From Saccharomonospora amisosensis (GTDB lineage: Bacteria > Actinomycetota > Actinomycetes > Mycobacteriales > Pseudonocardiaceae), in contig NZ_JAAOYM010000001.1 of NCBI RefSeq assembly GCF_011761185.1, forward strand, positions 1,302,001 to 1,366,000: DNA of 64,000 bases. Direction: 5' to 3'. Positions 18,460-26,611 of the stretch are shown one piece after another. Made by a program: the position numbers and the translations under genes. How positions within the stretch are numbered: the stretch's first letter is position 1; each line of letters starts with the position of its first letter. The notes below the pieces were generated by a model. That model was not told the DNA's origin. It ran no database searches and saw only the letters and a program-made list of their open reading frames with translations.

Positions 18460-20342
18460 TCGCTGGTCCTCACGATGGTGTGGTCGAGTCGGTCGAGGTA
18501 GGCCAACAGTCGGTCTGTCGCGTCGACGAGTTGTCCGTGCAGGACCGGATCGCCGGGGTGACGGATGAGGTCGGACAGCTCAGGCGGTGCGCATTCGGCG
18601 GCGGGGTGAAACTCGCGGAACGCGGTGAGCACGTCGTCGGCGTCGTGGAGGTCGTGTCCGTCGGCGCGCAGGAGGATCTTGGCGAGCAGCACCAGGTGCT
18701 TGTGCACGGCGCGCACGTCCGGCTGATTGGCGGCGAGGAGGCGGCGGGTGGTCATCAGCACGAGTCCCAACTCGCCCCGGCTGGTGCGATCGCCGTGTGC
18801 GGCGCCCGGCACCGGCAGAAGATGGTCCGCTCGCCGGTAGAGCACGCCGACCCCTTGGGCGGCGCGGCGCAGCGACTGCACGACGCGCGGTGGAACCCGT
18901 AGGGCATCGATGTCGGCGGTGGTGAAGACGCTGAGGCCGACCTTGATCCCGTCGGGCGTGGGCAGGGCGCCCGCCACGTCCCGCAGCCACGCGGCGGGCG
19001 CGGTGTCACGAACCACGAGCAGGTCAAGATCGCTCCACCCGTCGCGCCAGCTCGTCGTCCCCGTGCTGCCCGTTGCGAGCACGAGCGCGACCTGCTCGTC
19101 GCACACGTGATCGACAGCCTGGCCTAACCACTCGCTCTGGGCCACCGGCCCACTTGCGTGGAGCGTCACCCTGGGCAAGTCAACGGTCGACGCGATTCGG
19201 CTGACGGCGAGCTTGAGTGCGCTCAGCGATCCGGAGTTGTCGATGAGGTGATCGGCGATCGCGGCGATCCCGTCCGCGCCGCGATCGCGCTTGGTCGCGT
19301 CGCGGCCACGCAACCGCGACTCGCTCTCCGCCGCGCGACTCGCCCGGACGGTCATGTCCGCATCGACGTACACGAGCTGGCAACGGGCACCCCAGACCCG
19401 TTTGAGGTGCGCGGTCGCCTCGAAGCGGTGCGCGCTCTCCAGGCTGATCGTGCGTGCCTTGGTCGTCTCGGCGAACCGCAGGATTTCGTCGGTAAGCCGC
19501 TCCGCCTGCTCCCGCTCCGACCAGTGCTCGTACGGGTCGGCGACCCCAGCCCGCATGGCGGCGACTTCCACCAGGTAGCCGATCTTCAACCTGGTCACGC
19601 CGTGCTCGTCGCGCAACAGTTCGCCGACTGTGCTCTTGCCGCTCTCGGACATGCCGCCCAGCACCCACAGCCGTTCCAACACGTCGTTCGGCAGCGGTTG
19701 CACGTTGACGCCCGCGTCAGCCAGGCGGCTCCGGAGCGTTCGTTGGACATCCACGATCGGGGCGTCGCCGACGTCGAGCACGGTGTGGTAGTCCCCGCGC
19801 TCGACCTGGATGGACAGGACGTCCGCGAGCGTGCGCTGGTAGGCGGCGTACCGTTCGTTGGCTGGCTTTGGCTCGCGCCGCAGCGCCTCGGCCGCTTCCC
19901 GTGTGGGGTCATCGGACCGGCGTAACAGCACGTGGACTTCGTGCCGAGGTGCGGCGACCGGGAGATCGGCCGCGAGGCGGTCCACCAGCCGGAGTGCCTT
20001 TGTCGGGGACAGACCGTCCTTGAGCGCGGCGGTGGCGGCGCAGGTCGCTCGGAGCATGGGTAAGCCGCGGTCTTCCAGGGCCAGCGGTCCGCTCGCGTCG
20101 CGGCGTGCGACGTGGCTACCCAGCATCAGTCCGACGTGCTCGGCCGTGGTGGAGCCGACGAACCACCAGTGGGCGAAGTCGCCGGCAGCGACCTCGCGCC
20201 ATCGGGAATCCCAGGCATCCACAGTGCCTACGAGGTGGGCGCCGGGCATCCCACGGTGCAGCCAGGCGAGTTGCGTGGTCTTTCCGACGTTGTCGACGCC
20301 GTTGAGCGACACCGACAGGTGTTGGCGTACCTCTGCGGTCAC
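18456..20342 (-). CDS. Triple fusion: dTMP-kinase-like, second P-loop kinase and nucleotidyltransferase
   Basis: The 628-residue protein appears to carry three enzyme modules. The first has a thymidylate-kinase-type P-loop NGVDNVGKTT (14-23) and a downstream EDRGLPM block. The second has another P-loop GGMSESGKST at 229-238, of the dephospho-CoA/adenylate-kinase type. The third is a minimal nucleotidyltransferase with GSTGTTS (425-431) and the metal-binding SDLDLLVV (437-444), followed by a helical C-terminus. The GTG at 20342 overlaps the DUF4254 stop. Two kinases plus an NMP transferase in one chain suggests stepwise activation of a nucleotide or sugar phosphate. I know of no characterised protein with this order. 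Confidence 0.75.
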   Translation of the reverse strand: MTAEVRQHLSVSLNGVDNVGKTTQLAWLHRGMPGAHLVGTVDAWDSRWREVAAGDFAHWWFVGSTTAEHVGLMLGSHVARRDASGPLALEDRGLPMLRATCAATAALKDGLSPTKALRLVDRLAADLPVAAPRHEVHVLLRRSDDPTREAAEALRREPKPANERYAAYQRTLADVLSIQVERGDYHTVLDVGDAPIVDVQRTLRSRLADAGVNVQPLPNDVLERLWVLGGMSESGKSTVGELLRDEHGVTRLKIGYLVEVAAMRAGVADPYEHWSEREQAERLTDEILRFAETTKARTISLESAHRFEATAHLKRVWGARCQLVYVDADMTVRASRAAESESRLRGRDATKRDRGADGIAAIADHLIDNSGSLSALKLAVSRIASTVDLPRVTLHASGPVAQSEWLGQAVDHVCDEQVALVLATGSTGTTSWRDGWSDLDLLVVRDTAPAAWLRDVAGALPTPDGIKVGLSVFTTADIDALRVPPRVVQSLRRAAQGVGVLYRRADHLLPVPGAAHGDRTSRGELGLVLMTTRRLLAANQPDVRAVHKHLVLLAKILLRADGHDLHDADDVLTAFREFHPAAECAPPELSDLIRHPGDPVLHGQLVDATDRLLAYLDRLDHTIVRTSE

Positions 20343-20890
20343 GATGCGCTCCGGTAGGTCTTCAGGGGCCGCCACGCCGGGAGCCGTCGGTGGCCGGTGG
20401 CGACGTCGCGGATCAGGTCGTCGTAGGCGTCGGCCAGCTCGGCGAGCTGCCGCAGAGCCAAGCGGGCTCGATCCCGGGCGTCATTGGTGTTGATCAGGCT
20501 GTTCGCACGGACCCACGCGATCGCCAGGCGGTCGACGACCGAGCCGAGGGTTTCGGTGTGCAGGGAGGCGTCCGCGCGGCTGTGGACTTGGGCCGACACC
20601 CACTCGTCGATACGTTCCACCAGGGCGACGCGTTTGGCGTTGAGGTCGTCGATGAGCCGCTTGCTTTCGGCGATGTCGTCGGCGGAGGCGCCGGAAGCGC
20701 GGCTGACATCCTCGGCTTCCCACTGCTGCTCGTGTTGGGCGGCCAGCTCGTTCGCCGTGTCGAGGACGAGCTGGCCGGGATGCTCTCTGCTCGTGGTGTC
20801 GCGGAACGCCTCAATGATCGACGCGGATCGCGGCAGGATCTCCCGCACTCGTGACACGTGCTGTGCGACCTGTTCACCGCTGTCAGCCAT
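20339..20890 (-). CDS. DUF4254 protein, first gene of the cargo operon
   Basis: The 183-residue mostly helical protein has the DUF4254 pattern: LIDDLNAKRVALVERIDEW near the middle, then ETLGSVVDRLAIAWVR. DUF4254 has no known biochemical function but I associate it with glycosyltransferase loci. The ATG at 20890 is chosen because GGGGAGG sits about 7 bases upstream; the open frame extends to 20956. Only 38 bases separate its start from a large hairpin, so transcription may come by read-through or from a promoter overlapping the hairpin. Confidence 0.75.
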   Translation of the reverse strand: MADSGEQVAQHVSRVREILPRSASIIEAFRDTTSREHPGQLVLDTANELAAQHEQQWEAEDVSRASGASADDIAESKRLIDDLNAKRVALVERIDEWVSAQVHSRADASLHTETLGSVVDRLAIAWVRANSLINTNDARDRARLALRQLAELADAYDDLIRDVATGHRRLPAWRPLKTYRSAS

Positions 20891-20928
20891 GATCGGCACC
20901 TCCCCTTTCGGTCGATGTGGGCTGGGGT

Positions 20929-20971
20929 GCGCCTGCGCCGAGGGCGGTCGGGGCATCCTCGGCGCAGGCGC
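20929..20971 (-). terminator. 15-bp perfect hairpin between primase-type gene and cargo operon
   Basis: GCGCCTGCGCCGAGG is followed after 13 bases by its exact reverse complement. It begins 8 bases after the stop of the primase-type gene. It can act as a terminator for that gene, or as an attenuator for the cargo operon, whose first start codon is only 39 bases further on. Confidence 0.65.
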
Positions 20972-20978
20972 GGCTTAC

Positions 20979-21626
20979 TCAGGCGAGGCTGGGCTGTGCG
21001 CCGCTGGGTTGACGGCTGAGCGACGCGACCAGCACTCGTTGAACCTCGGCCGAGGCCGGTAGCGCCCAGCCGACGATGGACGGGGGCACCCGCCAGCGAT
21101 ACGGCAGGCCGTCACGCGCCGATGGCGGGATGGGCAACCACGCCCCGCTCGCGTGCAACTGCGCGTGTGCGTTCGCGGCCAGCTCAGGACGCAGCGGTTC
21201 ATCGCCGCTGCGCACGAAGAACAACCATGAACCGAAGGGCGTGACGGCGACCGGACCACGCCGGGCCGGCGAGAGCTGCCCCAGCGCGCGTTGACCGTGG
21301 ACGGCGGGTACCTCAACCCCGTCGACCCCGGCTCCGCACGCCAGCAGCACCGAGTACGGCCGCCGTGTCCACCACTCCATCGCCACTTCCGGGTTGGTCG
21401 TCGTGGCCAGTTGCCACAGCGCGGCGACCGGTTCCAGCCCGGCCGCGCCGGACCTGCCCAGCCAGGCCCCGTGCTTGGCAAGCTGGTAGGTTCCCGGCAA
21501 CACGGGCCAGCCGTGCTGCGCCAGGTCGACGGCGGTGGCACGCGTTTCGGCCCAGGCCAGTCCCGGAATGCCCGGCACCAGAGGTGCGCTCGTCGGTCGC
21601 CGAGCGGCGTCAATACGATCATTCAC
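20979..21626 (-). CDS. Bifunctional primase/polymerase (prim-pol) N-terminal-type protein
   Basis: The 215-residue protein resembles the N-terminal prim-pol domain proteins found in actinomycete integrative elements: AVDLAQHGWPVLPGTY at the start, a central NPEVAMEWW/RRPYSVLLACGAGVDGVEVP block (the place of the primase acids), and WLFFVRSG. It is much shorter than replicative prim-pols with a helicase domain, so it is either a stand-alone primase or a regulatory relative. A GTG start with GGAGG about 9 bases upstream. It is divergent from the XRE-type regulator. Confidence 0.6.
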   Translation of the reverse strand: MNDRIDAARRPTSAPLVPGIPGLAWAETRATAVDLAQHGWPVLPGTYQLAKHGAWLGRSGAAGLEPVAALWQLATTTNPEVAMEWWTRRPYSVLLACGAGVDGVEVPAVHGQRALGQLSPARRGPVAVTPFGSWLFFVRSGDEPLRPELAANAHAQLHASGAWLPIPPSARDGLPYRWRVPPSIVGWALPASAEVQRVLVASLSRQPSGAQPSLA

Positions 21627-21727
21627 TGGTAGTCGCCTCCGCCTGACGTGGTGTAACTACGTCTACGAGTTCACCAGGCAGCAGGGACGAACACGACCAC
21701 AGCGAGTGCCCACACTTGGGCCAGATC

Positions 21728-21747
21728 GGGGACATTGGGGGGACATT
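21728..21747 (+). promoter_or_regulatory. Direct repeat of GGGGACATT, candidate operator
   Basis: Two exact GGGGACATT copies begin at 21728 and 21739, 11 bases (about one helical turn) apart. They lie about 40 bases upstream of the GTG of the XRE-type gene and in the divergent region shared with the primase-type gene. The position and phasing fit a dimer-binding operator or activator site. A TACCGT at 21773-21778 is a plausible -10 for a nearly leaderless transcript. Confidence 0.5.
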
Positions 21748-21785
21748 CCTGATCCGCGGGTGTGGCACGCCCTACCGTTGGTCCT

Positions 21786-23258
21786 GTGTCACCCGATGAG
21801 CCTCGCGTACCGAACACCGTGCTGATCGCCCTGCGCGAGCGGGGCGGGCTGTCCCAGCAGGACCTGGCTGACGAGCTGACGAGCCTCGCCACCCGGTACG
21901 GCAAGCACCCGCAAATCACGCGCAAGACCATCGGTCGATGGGAGCGCGGTGAAGTCGTGTGGCCCCAGCCCTTCTATCGCCGGCTGCTCGCCGAGTTCTT
22001 CGGTTGCGCGGGCGACGAACTCGGTTTCCGCAGGCCGCGCTCTGTCCGACCCGAGCAGGACCAGACCGAGCCTCTTCCCGCGCCGCTCACGTTCGCCACC
22101 GCGCCCGCGACCGCCGAGCCGCATGTCGAGCGCGACCAGGAGGAGTGGCGCCAGGTCCGGTCGGCCTTGGGCAGGCACCGCCGCGATCTCGCGGTGCTCG
22201 CCGAGGCGCTCTACCGCGACCATCGGGTGCCAGGACTGAAGAACACAGGCGTCATCAGCGCGCCCAACTGGATACCTGCCGAGCCCGTCCCGTTGCACGA
22301 GATCGCGCTGACGCTGGACTCTGTGGTCGCCGAGCCCACGATCACCGGAGAAGAACCCGAGAGCGCGCTGGTTCGTCCGCTGGCCACCATCGACGCCCGG
22401 TACCGCAGCTACCACGACGCCATCCGCGACCTCGCCGCACCACGCCTGTTCGAGAACCGGCTGTGCTTCCGCCTGCTCGGACTCGACTGGACGCAGCCGG
22501 GCATGCACTTCGGGCAGATGTGTTTCTTCGACGCGGTCGACACCAACGAGGCGCTTGCCCACGAATTCGCCGCACACCACCTCGCCATCGACGGCGACCG
22601 GGAAACCGTCATGCCGCGTGCCTCCATGCGGCGGCTGACATTCCGCAAGCTGATCGCAGACCCGTTCGACCTCGGCCGCCGACCGCTCATGGGAGCGATC
22701 GGCACCCTGACCATCAGGGGCGGCGACAGTCCCAGCGTCGTCCTTCACCAGCGTGACTCCGCCCGCGTCTCAGGCGGTGGCGGGATGGCACACCTGCTGC
22801 CCGCGGGCATCTTCCAGCCCTCCTCCGTGATCCCGGCCGCCGTCGCGGCCGACTTCTCGATCTGGCGCAACATCCAGCGCGAGTACGCCGAAGAACTGCT
22901 GGGCCATGACGAGTACGACGGCTCCGGTAAGCCGATCCGATACGACAAGCTGGAACCGTTCACCACGATGGACGAGGCACTGCGCGACGGTCACATCCGC
23001 GTGTTCTGCCTCGGCGTCACGCTCGACGCGCTCACTCTTGCCGGCGACATCCTCACCGTCGCGGTCATCGCCCCGGACACCTACGACACGCTGTTCGCCA
23101 ACGCCGTTGAGACCAACTCGGAGGGCTCGATGCCCGCGCGGGCCTTTCCGTTCGAGGAGAACACCCTGAAGTGGCTCCGCGAGTCCAAGCGCCTCTCTCC
23201 CGGTGCGGCGGCGGCGTTGCACCTTGCCTGGAGCAATCGCAAGGTGCTGCTCGACTGA
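21786..23258 (+). CDS. XRE-type HTH regulator with large C-terminal domain
   Basis: The 490-residue protein opens with an XRE-type HTH: LSQQDLADELTSLATRYG, then ITRKTIGRWERGEVVWPQPF, within the first 60 residues. A long second domain follows, of a kind found in element-borne actinobacterial regulators (SIWRNIQREYAEELLGHDEY near residue 365), whose ligand or activity is unknown. The GTG at 21786 is chosen because the HTH begins right after it and no ribosome site is seen, suggesting a leaderless mRNA; the frame begins at 21762. It sits between primase-type and replication-relaxation genes and probably controls element functions. Confidence 0.7.
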   Translation: MSPDEPRVPNTVLIALRERGGLSQQDLADELTSLATRYGKHPQITRKTIGRWERGEVVWPQPFYRRLLAEFFGCAGDELGFRRPRSVRPEQDQTEPLPAPLTFATAPATAEPHVERDQEEWRQVRSALGRHRRDLAVLAEALYRDHRVPGLKNTGVISAPNWIPAEPVPLHEIALTLDSVVAEPTITGEEPESALVRPLATIDARYRSYHDAIRDLAAPRLFENRLCFRLLGLDWTQPGMHFGQMCFFDAVDTNEALAHEFAAHHLAIDGDRETVMPRASMRRLTFRKLIADPFDLGRRPLMGAIGTLTIRGGDSPSVVLHQRDSARVSGGGGMAHLLPAGIFQPSSVIPAAVAADFSIWRNIQREYAEELLGHDEYDGSGKPIRYDKLEPFTTMDEALRDGHIRVFCLGVTLDALTLAGDILTVAVIAPDTYDTLFANAVETNSEGSMPARAFPFEENTLKWLRESKRLSPGAAAALHLAWSNRKVLLD

Positions 23259-24183
23259 ACCGTTAGCGCCGATTCTCTCCTCGCGTGTTGCCACCTGGTC
23301 AGGTCGATGCCGAAGTACCTGATCCTTCGGTGCCGCAAGACATGCCACTAGATCCGTCCTGCTGGACGGGGTCAGTTGCGCTGTCTGTGCGGCGGCGCTG
23401 CAGATGGTCGTGCCAGTGATGCGCTGTGCGGCGACACGATCCGGATTTGGGATGCGCGTGCCGTCGGCCGATTCCGGCGCGGCGACTCGTTGTCGACTGT
23501 CGGGCGGTGGCTGGAGAGCCAACTCGAACGCACCCGTGCCGACAGCTGTCCGACCACACGTCCGACCATGGTCGGAAGCCGTGGTCGTTGGTGCCAAGGG
23601 CGTCCGGAGGAGATTGGTGCTCGCCACTGGGGGAAGATTCGCTGCGCGAGAATCGGCGTTAGTGGGCCAGTCGGTCGGCCACCGTTCGGCCAGTGAGCAG
23701 GCCACCTATGGCTGGCCTGTCGACTGGCCGTGCATGGTGCGCTGTTCGCGCAGGTCAGTAGCCCTTGTGAGCGGGCCGAGCGGGTCGCCCGAGATCTGGA
23801 GATCCAACCGTAGACATCCGGGGCGCGTCATGAGCGCGATGGCCGCGCACGGCGTTGCGGCCCGTGCGGCGGTGGGCGGACTTGAGAGTAACGGCCTGGT
23901 CTCAGTCGGCCGTACTGGTGTCCAAAATCGGCCCAAAAATCGGCCTTCAGTAGTGCAGGGGTTTCCTGGCACACTGGAAGGGACGGTCGATCATGGTCAC
24001 CACCCGCCGAAAGCGGCGAGATCACCGATCGCAACGCGCCGGTCACGGCGAGATCACTCCACGGTCACAATCCACCGGTTTTTGGTCACGTTTGGGTCAC
24101 GGGCCAGGATTTTGGGGCCGAAATCCGGAGTTCAGGGGTGCCGGGGATCTCTCGGCTGCTCCGGCCGGAAGGTGGTGGTGATC
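23259..24183. other. Long cis-acting region upstream of the replication-relaxation gene
   Basis: This stretch of 925 bases lacks a credible gene, although one frame stays open into the next gene from 23404. It holds a TGGCC/GGCCAGT-rich patch (about 23663-23730), a direct repeat of AAAATCGGCC (about 23925-23945), the phased GRTCAC array (24020-24100), and a segment at 24101-24115 (GGGCCAGGATTTTGG) that is an imperfect inverse of CCAAAATCGGCCC at 23922-23934. Replication origins, transfer origins and regulator arrays look like this, so it is the best candidate for an element origin. Confidence 0.5.
24020..24100 (+). repeat. Helically phased GRTCAC iteron-like array
   Basis: Six GRTCAC copies in the same orientation start at 24020, 24041, 24052, 24063, 24084 and 24095. 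The intervals are 21, 11, 11, 21 and 11 bases, so all lie near the same face of the helix. A seventh GGTCAC is at 23995 (25 bases before the first), and an inverted copy (GTGATC, 24178-24183) abuts the start codon at 24184. Iterons bound by Rep proteins, or operator arrays, have this form. Confidence 0.6.
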
Positions 24184-25563
24184 ATGGTGGACGGTGCTGA
24201 CCGTGCTGGTGGCCGTGGCGTGGTGGGTGCGGATGGGTTGGCGTCTCGTTCCGCGTCTGGGTCAGCGTGGCCTCGGCGTTCTGAATCCGCCGACCAAAAC
24301 GCCGAGGCCACTGGTACTCAACCCGCTGGTCAGCGGTGGTATCGGCGGGAGCGGACGGATGGCCGACTGAGGAGTGATCCTCACCCATCCGCACATCGGG
24401 GGCGCGCGGGGCGCGGCGGCCGGCGGGCCGGGGAGCCTGACGCGGGCCTGTGGTTCCGTCTTGTCGATCGGGATCGACGCCTGCTGGCGTTGCTGGCCGA
24501 GCACAAGGTGCTGACCACGAACCAGATCGCCGCGATCGAGTTCCTGTCGGTGCGGCGCGCGCAGGATCGGCTGCGGCACCTGCGGGAGCTGGGCGTGGTG
24601 TTCGCGTTCCGCGAGTCCTATCTGCGTGGCGGGACGAGCCAGACGCGCTACGCGCTGGGCTACCTCGGCGCTCGGCTGATCGCGGCGCAGCGTGCGGAGA
24701 AACCGCCCGCGCCGAAGGCGTACACCGAGAGCCTGGAACGGCTGGCGCTGTGGCCGAAGCTGGAGCACCAGCTCGGCGTGAACGACTTCTTCTGTGCCCT
24801 GGCCGCCCACCGCAACCCCGCCCGGCTGCGCGAGACGGGCCGCGAGGGTGAGGTGAGCGGCCTGACGCAGTGGTGGTCGGAGAAGCGCTGCACCGAGTTC
24901 TTCTGGAAGTACCTGGGCGGTGGCCGGGAGACCCGGCTGCGCCCGGACGGGTATGGCTGCTGGGAAGAGTCGGGACGTGTGGTGCGGTTCTTCCTCGAAC
25001 ACGACACCGGCACCGAGTCCCTGGCGAAGGTCACGGCCAAGCTCGACGACTACGGCGCCTTCCCGACCGACGCCTTCGGCGTTCTGCTGTTCTCGGTGCA
25101 CTCAGCCCGGCGGGAGATCGCCCTGCGGGCGGCGCTGCGCCGCGTCCTCGCTGGCTCCGACCTTGGTTTCGTGATCGCCACCGCGGCCCGCGACCGCAAC
25201 GCCTTCGGCCACGCCGATGGCCCGGCAGGGCCGGTCTGGGGCCTGTGGACGCCGCAGGGTGGCGACAATGTGCCGCGCCGGTACAGATTGGCGGAGTTGC
25301 CCCAACGTGGCCCGTCCGTCGAACACAGCGTCTCGAACACCGATCAGCCGCTCAACGAGGCCGCGTTCGACCGCATGGACCCGGAGATGTTGCGCTGGAT
25401 CAACACGGCCCAGCCCGAACCGGCCGACCCGGCGGGCTATGCAGTCGACGATGACGACCTCGATGACGTGGCGCTCTACGACGACGCGGACGATGACGAC
25501 GTGTACCGAGCCCCGGCGCGGCCGGACGCGCTGCGGCCCCGGCGGACACGCTGGGCCGCCTGA
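24184..25563 (+). CDS. Replication-relaxation family protein
   Basis: The 459-residue protein matches the replic_Relax family, associated with replication or mobilisation of actinobacterial plasmids and integrative elements. The core begins at about residue 90 with LWFRLVDRDRRLLALLAEHK and an HTH-like block LTTNQIAAIEFLSVRRAQDRLRHL, then RYALGYLGARLIA, a central nuclease-like stretch (RPDGYG, FFLEHDTGTESLAKV), and an acidic C-terminal tail with DDDLDD and DDADDDD. The first ~85 residues have low-complexity, Arg/Gly-rich composition, so the true start could be later, or at GTG 24178. The iteron array lies directly upstream. Confidence 0.7.
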   Translation: MVDGADRAGGRGVVGADGLASRSASGSAWPRRSESADQNAEATGTQPAGQRWYRRERTDGRLRSDPHPSAHRGRAGRGGRRAGEPDAGLWFRLVDRDRRLLALLAEHKVLTTNQIAAIEFLSVRRAQDRLRHLRELGVVFAFRESYLRGGTSQTRYALGYLGARLIAAQRAEKPPAPKAYTESLERLALWPKLEHQLGVNDFFCALAAHRNPARLRETGREGEVSGLTQWWSEKRCTEFFWKYLGGGRETRLRPDGYGCWEESGRVVRFFLEHDTGTESLAKVTAKLDDYGAFPTDAFGVLLFSVHSARREIALRAALRRVLAGSDLGFVIATAARDRNAFGHADGPAGPVWGLWTPQGGDNVPRRYRLAELPQRGPSVEHSVSNTDQPLNEAAFDRMDPEMLRWINTAQPEPADPAGYAVDDDDLDDVALYDDADDDDVYRAPARPDALRPRRTRWAA

Positions 25564-26178
25564 ATCCCTCTGCCCGCAAGGGTTCCCACACGCTTTCGCT
25601 TGCCTTGAGGAGGAGGTGACCGACGATGACGTGACCCCGTGCGAACGACACCGACGACGGGCGCGCCTGTCCGCGTGGCTTCGGCCCGTCGTCCCTGCGC
25701 AGCAAAGAAATCTGGACCCGTTGTACGTCGAGCTGTCCACCGTGGTCCCATACCTGGCGAGACCACACCGGGACGCCGAGACAGGTCGAGACGAGACACC
25801 GAGACCACAAGCGAGACCAGCGAGACACCCAATCTCGCAACAAGTGTCGCGGTCCCGGCGGCGGTCTCGCCGAGTGTCTCGAATGGACAGTAGGAGGGTT
25901 CAGTCAACCGGTGATCGCTGGCCCCGACGGGCGCTACGGCAGTCGGGGAGTCGAAGCGGCACAAATGGTTGGAGCAGTTCAGACCCCCCAGCCGGTTCTT
26001 GAATCGCGCGTAGCGGCGCGGCCATCACCCCCACCACGAACCCTCCTGTGTAGAGGGTTCCGGGGTGCTGGTGACCAGAGAGTCGGCGGGTCCTGCTGAT
26101 CGACGGTTGCCCAGTGACCGCCCGACAGCCGCTCGCGACTTCCCGCCCAGTGCGGGCTCGCGGGTACCGAGGTGCACC
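25564..26178. other. Gap with GAGAC-rich patch and a possible small ORF
   Basis: After AGGAGG at 25611-25616 an open frame from GTG 25639 to 25893 could encode 84 residues ending ETTSETSETPNLATSV. That short Thr/Glu run also occurs in the DUF2637 protein, but the spacing to the ribosome site is poor. Seven GAGAC copies lie between 25759 and 25826, with inverted GTCTC at 25864 and 25876. A hairpin follows at 26038-26060. No confident gene. Confidence 0.35.
26038..26060. terminator. Small perfect hairpin, GAACCCTC stem
   Basis: An 8-base perfect stem with a 7-base loop. A further copy of the right arm (GAGGGTTC) occurs at 25894. It could be a weak terminator or a protein site; there is no U tract. 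Confidence 0.35.
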
Positions 26179-26427
26179 ATGCCCCAGCACACACCCGACC
26201 ACGCCCAACACGACCACGAACAGGACAGCGGCGGCGATGACGCCACCGTGCTCCCGTTCCGCCCCACACGATCAGCTACACAGGACACCTGGCGCGTGGA
26301 GCGGATCGACACCGAACCGATGACCGCCCAGCAATACGACCTCGCCGTCACCACCCTGGCCACGCTCATCACACAGTGGCGTAACAATCAGGAAAACACG
26401 AAGGAGGACCACAAAAAAGCCGCATAG
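26179..26427 (+). CDS. Small hypothetical protein upstream of the integrase
   Basis: The 82-residue protein has a His/Asp-rich N-terminus, a TVLPFRPTRS segment and a C-terminal helix MTAQQYDLAVTTLATLITQW. Proteins with this terminal helix are common just upstream of serine integrases in actinobacterial elements. GAGGTG lies 7-8 bases before the ATG. The function is unknown; an accessory or directionality role is possible from position only. Confidence 0.6.
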   Translation: MPQHTPDHAQHDHEQDSGGDDATVLPFRPTRSATQDTWRVERIDTEPMTAQQYDLAVTTLATLITQWRNNQENTKEDHKKAA

Positions 26428-26611
26428 CACACGGAATTCCGCTTCCCCCTCCACGCCCGGTGAGGGATAATGGAACCATCGTGACATCGCCTGTGAGCTG
26501 CGGTTTTAACTTCACACTAGCAGTGAGCTAGCAGCCACGTAGTCGCCCTGTAGTAGTCGGAAACGACTACTACAGGGCACACGGAAATACCGAACCAAGG
26601 GAGTCGGAATA
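26428..26611 (+). promoter_or_regulatory. Integrase leader region
   Basis: This 184-base leader contains a GATAAT -10-like hexamer at about 26465-26470, a repeat of CTAGCAG (within 26516-26533), the long hairpin at 26546-26577, and AAGGGAG before the integrase ATG. The layout suggests that expression passes through the hairpin, giving a possible attenuation or recombinase-control point. Confidence 0.45.
26546..26577 (+). terminator. 14-bp perfect hairpin with GAAA loop before the integrase
   Basis: CCCTGTAGTAGTCG pairs perfectly with its reverse complement around a four-base GAAA loop, ending 34 bases before the integrase ATG. There is no U tract. It may be a terminator insulating the integrase, an attenuator, or a dyad operator. 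Confidence 0.6.

Noticed and set aside
24020-24100. CRISPR array
   Set aside because: Units are only 6 bases with 5-15-base spacers and no cas genes are present; it fits iterons or operators instead.
23404-24183. Open frame continuing upstream of the replication-relaxation gene (total 719 codons)
   Set aside because: Its translation has unnatural composition and covers the repeat array, with no ribosome site; treated as non-coding.
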